Assembly (NCBI GenBank): GCA_964417555.1
Contig: CAYQIM010000058.1
Location: 1 to 64,000, forward strand
Source of the DNA: CAYQIM01 sp964417555
GTDB taxonomy: Bacteria > Pseudomonadota > Gammaproteobacteria > Diplorickettsiales > Diplorickettsiaceae
DNA length: 64,000 bases
Direction: 5' to 3'
The notes beneath the pieces are model-generated. The model ran no database searches. It was given only the letters and a program-made list of their open reading frames with translations, and was not told the DNA's origin. Positions 60,248 through 64,000 of this stretch are shown piece by piece; within the stretch, counting starts at the first letter, position 1, and each line of letters opens with the position of its first letter. Both the position numbers and the translations under genes were made by a program.

Positions 60248-62458
60248 ATGGTTAAAATAAAAAATTCTCTCTATTTAAATGACGATGGCAGTATCAACTT
60301 AGAAGCATGGCTACATCACGCTGCCATGCAACGCAATCAAGAAGACTTTAAACTTATTCGACAAGCTTGTATCTTAAGCCAAATCGTGGGCGAAGCAAAA
60401 AAAACTCCTACTAACATCTCTTGCTTGCAGCAGGGATTAACGATGGCGGAGGTTCTCTTGGATTTGCATCTTGACAAAGAAACGATAGCCGCTTCTTTAA
60501 TTTATAGTGGTGTCAACTATGCTGAACTTTGTCCAGAAACTATCAATGAACATTTAGGTCCACAAGTCAGTAAGCTCATTGAGGGTGCTAAGCAGATGGA
60601 TGCTATCCGCATTTCTAGCACTTCCACTCCGCTTTACCAAACGCAATTAGAAAACATGCGCAAAATGCTACTTGCCATGGTAAAGGACATGCGCGTCGTT
60701 TTAGTTAAGCTAGCGGAACGTGTTGCTACCATGCGCACATTAGATAACCTAGAAGAGGAAACCCGACGGTCTTACGCGCGAGAAACCTTGGATATTTATG
60801 CGCCCCTAGCTAATCGTCTCGGTGTAGGCCAATTGCAATGGGAGCTCGAAGACCTTTCTTTGCATTACTTAGAACCGGAAGTTTACGAAAAAATAGCACG
60901 TTTATTACAAGAACGTTTAGTCGACAGGGAAGCCTATGTCCAAACATTGATAGCGGAATTGCGAACTGTGTTAGAAAATGCGCATTTACAGAATTTTCAA
61001 TTACATGGCCGAGTTAAGCATATCCATAGCATTTATCGAAAAATGCAGCAGAAAAAACTAGAATTTGAAGAACTTTATGACTTAAATGCCATTCGTATAT
61101 TAGTTAATACCGTCAAAGACTGCTATAACGCCTTAAGTATTATTCATGGTCTATGGCCACCTATTAACGGGCAGTTTGATGATTATATTGCCACGCCCAA
61201 AGCAAATGGCTATCGTTCGATCCATACCGCTGTTTTAGGGCCCGATCAAAAGACACTTGAGATACAAATCCGCACCCATCAAATGCACCAAGAATCAGAA
61301 CACGGCTTGTCTGCACATTGGCAATATAAAGAAAACGCTCAACAAAACACAAGTTATCAAACAAAGATAGCTTGGCTACGACAAGTACTCGAGTGGCAAA
61401 AAGAATTAGTAAAGCGAGGGAAAGCCACTGTACCAGGTTTAACCACGGTTTTAGATGATAGGATCTATGTATTCACGCCAAACGGAGATATTATTGATTT
61501 ACCTAAAGGCGCAACACCCTTAGATTTTGCTTATCACATCCACAGCGAAGTGGGGCATCGTTGCCGAGGCGCTAAAATTAATGGCTCGATTGTCCCACTT
61601 ACCTATCAATTAAAAATTGGTGAACAAGTGGAAATTCTTACCACAAAACAAGGAGTCCCAAGCCGAGATTGGCTAAACCCTAACCTAGGTTATTTATATA
61701 CAGCCCGTGCCAAAGCCAAAGCACATCATTGGTTTAAAAACCAAGATTATGATAAGCATGTCGATGATGGCCAAAGCTTGTTAAATAAAGAATGCCAGCG
61801 CCTTGGATTAATAACCGTCGATCAAGAAAAATTAGCCCATAAGCTTCACTTTAAAGCTAAAAAGGATTTATTAGCCGCTCTAGGTAGTGGAGATCTACAC
61901 ATTACGCAGCTCTTAAATGCCATGCAAACCCAGGAACACCTACCTGAAGCAAGCCTGCTGGTTACACCCAATATTTTGCTGGGTAAACCGCGCCGTAGCT
62001 TACCAGAGGGCATTACCGTCGCTGGTGTCACTGATCTTCTCACTCACACAGCTGGCTGTTGCAAACCTGTACCTGGCGATCCGATACTAGGATTTATTAC
62101 CCAAGGTCGTGGCATTGTGTTACACCGTGATGATTGTGCCCATTTATTAAATTTGGAACCTGATAAACAAAATCGTCTAGTCAGTGCTAATTGGGGTGAA
62201 GAAATTACTCAAGTCTATCCCGTCGATATTTGCGTAGAAGCCTATGATCGCCCGGGATTAGTGCGGGACGTTTCAACCTTAATTGCTAATGAAAAACTAA
62301 ACTTGATAGCATTAACACTTTCAAGTAATAAAATGGATCCTAAAGCATTTTTGAAATTAACGATTGAAATTCCCAGCTTAACCTCACTAAGCAAGGTAAT
62401 GGATCGCATCAAACAAGTTCCCAATGTGGTTGAGGTAAGGCGGCAAATCGTGAATTAA
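60248..62458 (+). CDS. relA: (p)ppGpp synthetase RelA
   Basis: Makes (p)ppGpp when uncharged tRNA stalls ribosomes. It is 736 aa with the RelA/SpoT order. The degenerate hydrolase domain (about 30-190) lacks the metal-binding His-Asp pair (LIYSGVNYAELCPET where SpoT has HDVIEDT), so this is RelA rather than SpoT. Synthetase domain has ELYDLNAIRILVN and DYIATPKANGYRSIHT (near 315). TGS domain is VFTPNGDIIDLPKGATPLDFAYHIHSEVG. Then the zinc-finger region (HTAGCCKPVPGDPILGFI) and the C-terminal ACT domain. In Legionellales ppGpp acts upstream of the Gac/Csr switch, of interest given the sRNA candidate. Confidence 0.96.
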   Translation: MVKIKNSLYLNDDGSINLEAWLHHAAMQRNQEDFKLIRQACILSQIVGEAKKTPTNISCLQQGLTMAEVLLDLHLDKETIAASLIYSGVNYAELCPETINEHLGPQVSKLIEGAKQMDAIRISSTSTPLYQTQLENMRKMLLAMVKDMRVVLVKLAERVATMRTLDNLEEETRRSYARETLDIYAPLANRLGVGQLQWELEDLSLHYLEPEVYEKIARLLQERLVDREAYVQTLIAELRTVLENAHLQNFQLHGRVKHIHSIYRKMQQKKLEFEELYDLNAIRILVNTVKDCYNALSIIHGLWPPINGQFDDYIATPKANGYRSIHTAVLGPDQKTLEIQIRTHQMHQESEHGLSAHWQYKENAQQNTSYQTKIAWLRQVLEWQKELVKRGKATVPGLTTVLDDRIYVFTPNGDIIDLPKGATPLDFAYHIHSEVGHRCRGAKINGSIVPLTYQLKIGEQVEILTTKQGVPSRDWLNPNLGYLYTARAKAKAHHWFKNQDYDKHVDDGQSLLNKECQRLGLITVDQEKLAHKLHFKAKKDLLAALGSGDLHITQLLNAMQTQEHLPEASLLVTPNILLGKPRRSLPEGITVAGVTDLLTHTAGCCKPVPGDPILGFITQGRGIVLHRDDCAHLLNLEPDKQNRLVSANWGEEITQVYPVDICVEAYDRPGLVRDVSTLIANEKLNLIALTLSSNKMDPKAFLKLTIEIPSLTSLSKVMDRIKQVPNVVEVRRQIVN

Positions 62459-62542
62459 TACGAAACCTTTGTCTAAGGACGTCGTACTGGGAGGGAGTTC
62501 GGACTCATGTAGCCACCTGAATGTTAAACGCTATATAATTTT

Positions 62543-63778
62543 ATGATAAACATGCTGGAAAGAAAATCAAATTCAAGTTCTAAAGACACAATCTATAGTG
62601 TCTCTGAACTCAATAAGATGGTTCAAAACATATTAGAAGATTCCTTTCTACCTTTATGGATAGAAGGAGAAATCTCCAATTTCGCTTGTCCTAGTTCTGG
62701 GCATTGGTACTTTTCTTTAAAAGATAGCCATGCGCAAGTACGCTGCGCACTATTTCAAGGCCGTAACCGTTACAAAGATCTCCGTCCCAAGGATGGCATG
62801 CAAGTTTTGGTACGTGCCAAAATTAGTCTTTACCCAACGCGTGGGGAATTTCAATTAATTGTCGACCAATTGGAGCTTGCTGGAGAAGGTGCATTACGTA
62901 AAACCTTTGAACAATTAAAAGCAAAATTAGCGGCTGAAGGCTTATTTGATAGCTGCCATAAAAAAAGTTTGCCCAAATTCCCTAAAACTATCGGCGTCAT
63001 TACCTCAGAAACCGGTGCTGCGCTGCGAGATATCTGTGCCATAGTAAAAAGACGCTTTGCTTCCATAGCCATTATTGTTTACCCAACGCTTGTGCAAGGG
63101 AAAACAGCGGCTACATATATTGTGCAACAAATCCAATGTCCTAATCAGCGCCAAGAATGCGATTTATTAATTTTGGCGCGGGGCGGTGGATCATTAGAGG
63201 ACTTATGGCCTTTTAACGAAGAAATCGTAGCCAGAGCTATTTTTAAAAGTCGGCTACCGCTTATCAGTGCCATAGGCCATGAAACGGATTTTACCATTGC
63301 CGATTTTGTCGCCGACTGTCGTGCCGCGACTCCTTCGATGGCCGCACAACTAGCAAGCCCCGATAAACAGGAATACCAGCAAATTTTAAGTAAAACAGCA
63401 GGACGTATCGTTAAAATTGTGCAATATCAATTAAACACTTACCAGCAACAATTGGCGAATCTTTCTAAACGCCTACGGCATCCGCGGCAACGTCTACAAG
63501 ACAGTACACAACGCTTAGACGATTTAAGCCAGCGCTTAATCTTGAGCATGAAAAGACAATTACGGGAACGGCAGCAAACATTATTAGGTTTATCGCGCAC
63601 GCTAAATGCAGTTAGCCCTTTAGCTAGCTTAGCACGTGGCTATGCCATCGTCATCGATGCAACAACAAAACAAATAATCCGCGACATTGATGTCTGCCAA
63701 ATCGGCAGTCAAATCATGGCTGAAATAGCTAATGGCAAGCTTTTGTGTAAGGTTGAAAATAAGTTCCCGCGTCCATAA
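62543..63778 (+). CDS. xseA: exodeoxyribonuclease VII large subunit
   Basis: With XseB it degrades single-stranded DNA to oligonucleotides. It is 411 aa; E. coli XseA is 456. N-terminal OB fold (YSVSELNKMVQNILEDSFLPLWIEGEISNF, GHWYFSLKDSHAQVRCALFQGRNR). Catalytic core TSETGAALRDICAIVKRR, ARGGGSLEDLWPFNEEIVARAI and SAIGHETDFTIADFVADCRAATPSMAAQL. The coiled-coil region (about 275-365) is shorter than in E. coli, accounting for the length. The usual C-terminal LARGYAIV segment is present. The small subunit gene is not adjacent. Confidence 0.96.
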   Translation: MINMLERKSNSSSKDTIYSVSELNKMVQNILEDSFLPLWIEGEISNFACPSSGHWYFSLKDSHAQVRCALFQGRNRYKDLRPKDGMQVLVRAKISLYPTRGEFQLIVDQLELAGEGALRKTFEQLKAKLAAEGLFDSCHKKSLPKFPKTIGVITSETGAALRDICAIVKRRFASIAIIVYPTLVQGKTAATYIVQQIQCPNQRQECDLLILARGGGSLEDLWPFNEEIVARAIFKSRLPLISAIGHETDFTIADFVADCRAATPSMAAQLASPDKQEYQQILSKTAGRIVKIVQYQLNTYQQQLANLSKRLRHPRQRLQDSTQRLDDLSQRLILSMKRQLRERQQTLLGLSRTLNAVSPLASLARGYAIVIDATTKQIIRDIDVCQIGSQIMAEIANGKLLCKVENKFPRP

Positions 63779-64000
63779 TATTATTCTCGGTATTTTCAGT
63801 TTCTTTTTTAGAAAAAAAAGAAACTGATGTTATCGTGTTAGTAATTTTCTTGGTAAATGACTTTGTCATTTCAGGAGTTTTTGTTAAGTAAGAACGTGAA
63901 AGATCAACCGTAGTCATTAAACCTCTTCCGAATAAAAGCAGCATCAAAAGAGCCTGAAAAATCAATTGTAGTTTTTCGATTTTTTTATTGCCGGGTAAGA
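63729..64000 (-). CDS. possible 3' end of a gene running off the right edge
   Basis: On the minus strand an open frame enters from the window edge and stops at 63729-63731, at least 90 codons. It contains one strongly hydrophobic stretch (LIFQALLMLLLFGRGLM) followed by a Thr/Ser/Lys-rich tail. It overlaps the xseA 3' end by 50 bases and crosses the hairpin at 63797-63826, both points against it. It may be a membrane protein C-terminus or chance. Family not recognised. Confidence 0.25.
   Translation of the reverse strand, partial: LPGNKKIEKLQLIFQALLMLLLFGRGLMTTVDLSRSYLTKTPEMTKSFTKKITNTITSVSFFSKKETENTENNIMDAGTYFQPYTKACH
63797..63826. terminator. inverted repeat after xseA
   Basis: CAGTTTCTTTTTT (63797-63809) pairs with AAAAAAAGAAACTG (up to 63826), giving a stem of about 13 bases with almost no loop, 19 bases after the xseA stop. 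The arms are themselves T- and A-rich, so it could work as a terminator in either direction. Confidence 0.5.

Overview
The window looks like a chromosomal segment of a low-GC gammaproteobacterium of the order Legionellales, probably a host-associated Coxiellaceae/Rickettsiella/Diplorickettsia-type organism. This is inferred from gammaproteobacterial gene orders (nadK<>grpE-dnaK-dnaJ-greA; bamD<>rluD-pgeF; corB-ypjD<>ffh-rpsP-rimM-trmD-rplS; rlmD-relA), AT-rich coding sequence, an ankyrin-repeat protein, small orphan proteins and several freshly broken genes. No search was run, so the species is not established.

Layout. 0-1.8 kb: unknown proteins, two of which overlap and may be one frameshifted gene. 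1.9-8.1 kb: nadK, then the heat-shock block grpE, dnaK, dnaJ and greA. 8.1-14.3 kb (minus): a Csu-type chaperone-usher cluster with four spore-coat-U pilins, a chaperone broken by an 8-bp tandem duplication, an usher and a one-domain tip subunit. 14.4-20.5 kb: ygfZ, an unknown secreted protein, an MFS transporter, tRNA-Arg(CCU), pdxY, a tiny CcmD-like ORF, lpxK and a stand-alone ArnA-type decarboxylase. 20.5-23.5 kb: a GNAT acetyltransferase, two repeat-built Ig-like proteins and an outer-membrane barrel. 23.7-27.5 kb (minus): arnT-arnC-arnD for L-Ara4N modification of lipid A. 27.8-35.1 kb: elbB, trmB, an ankyrin protein, hemW, a doubly frameshifted def, a methyltransferase, a GH19 lysozyme/chitinase and bamD. 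35.2-44.7 kb: rluD, broken pgeF, a broken outer-membrane protein, corB, a truncated ypjD, then ffh, rpsP, rimM, trmD, rplS and ogt. 44.7-49 kb: a MITE, a candidate CsrA-sequestering small RNA, comEC with two homopolymer frameshifts and a PiT phosphate transporter. 49-56.3 kb: dapE, an L,D-transpeptidase-family protein, an Sel1-like protein, an AT-hook protein, gltA, an IS630-like MITE, rluC and adk. 56.5-64 kb: a DEDD exonuclease, rlmD, dacB, relA and xseA.

The most interesting item is the untranslated stretch at about 44986-45187. It has a promoter-like start, seven GGA motifs (several in hairpin loops) and a strong intrinsic terminator, which is the architecture of CsrB/RsmY/RsmZ RNAs that titrate CsrA. 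Other notable items are the 8-bp duplication in the pilus chaperone gene, the A-B module proteins beside an outer-membrane barrel, the separated L-Ara4N genes, two MITE families with decayed copies, and frameshifts that fall only in dispensable genes.
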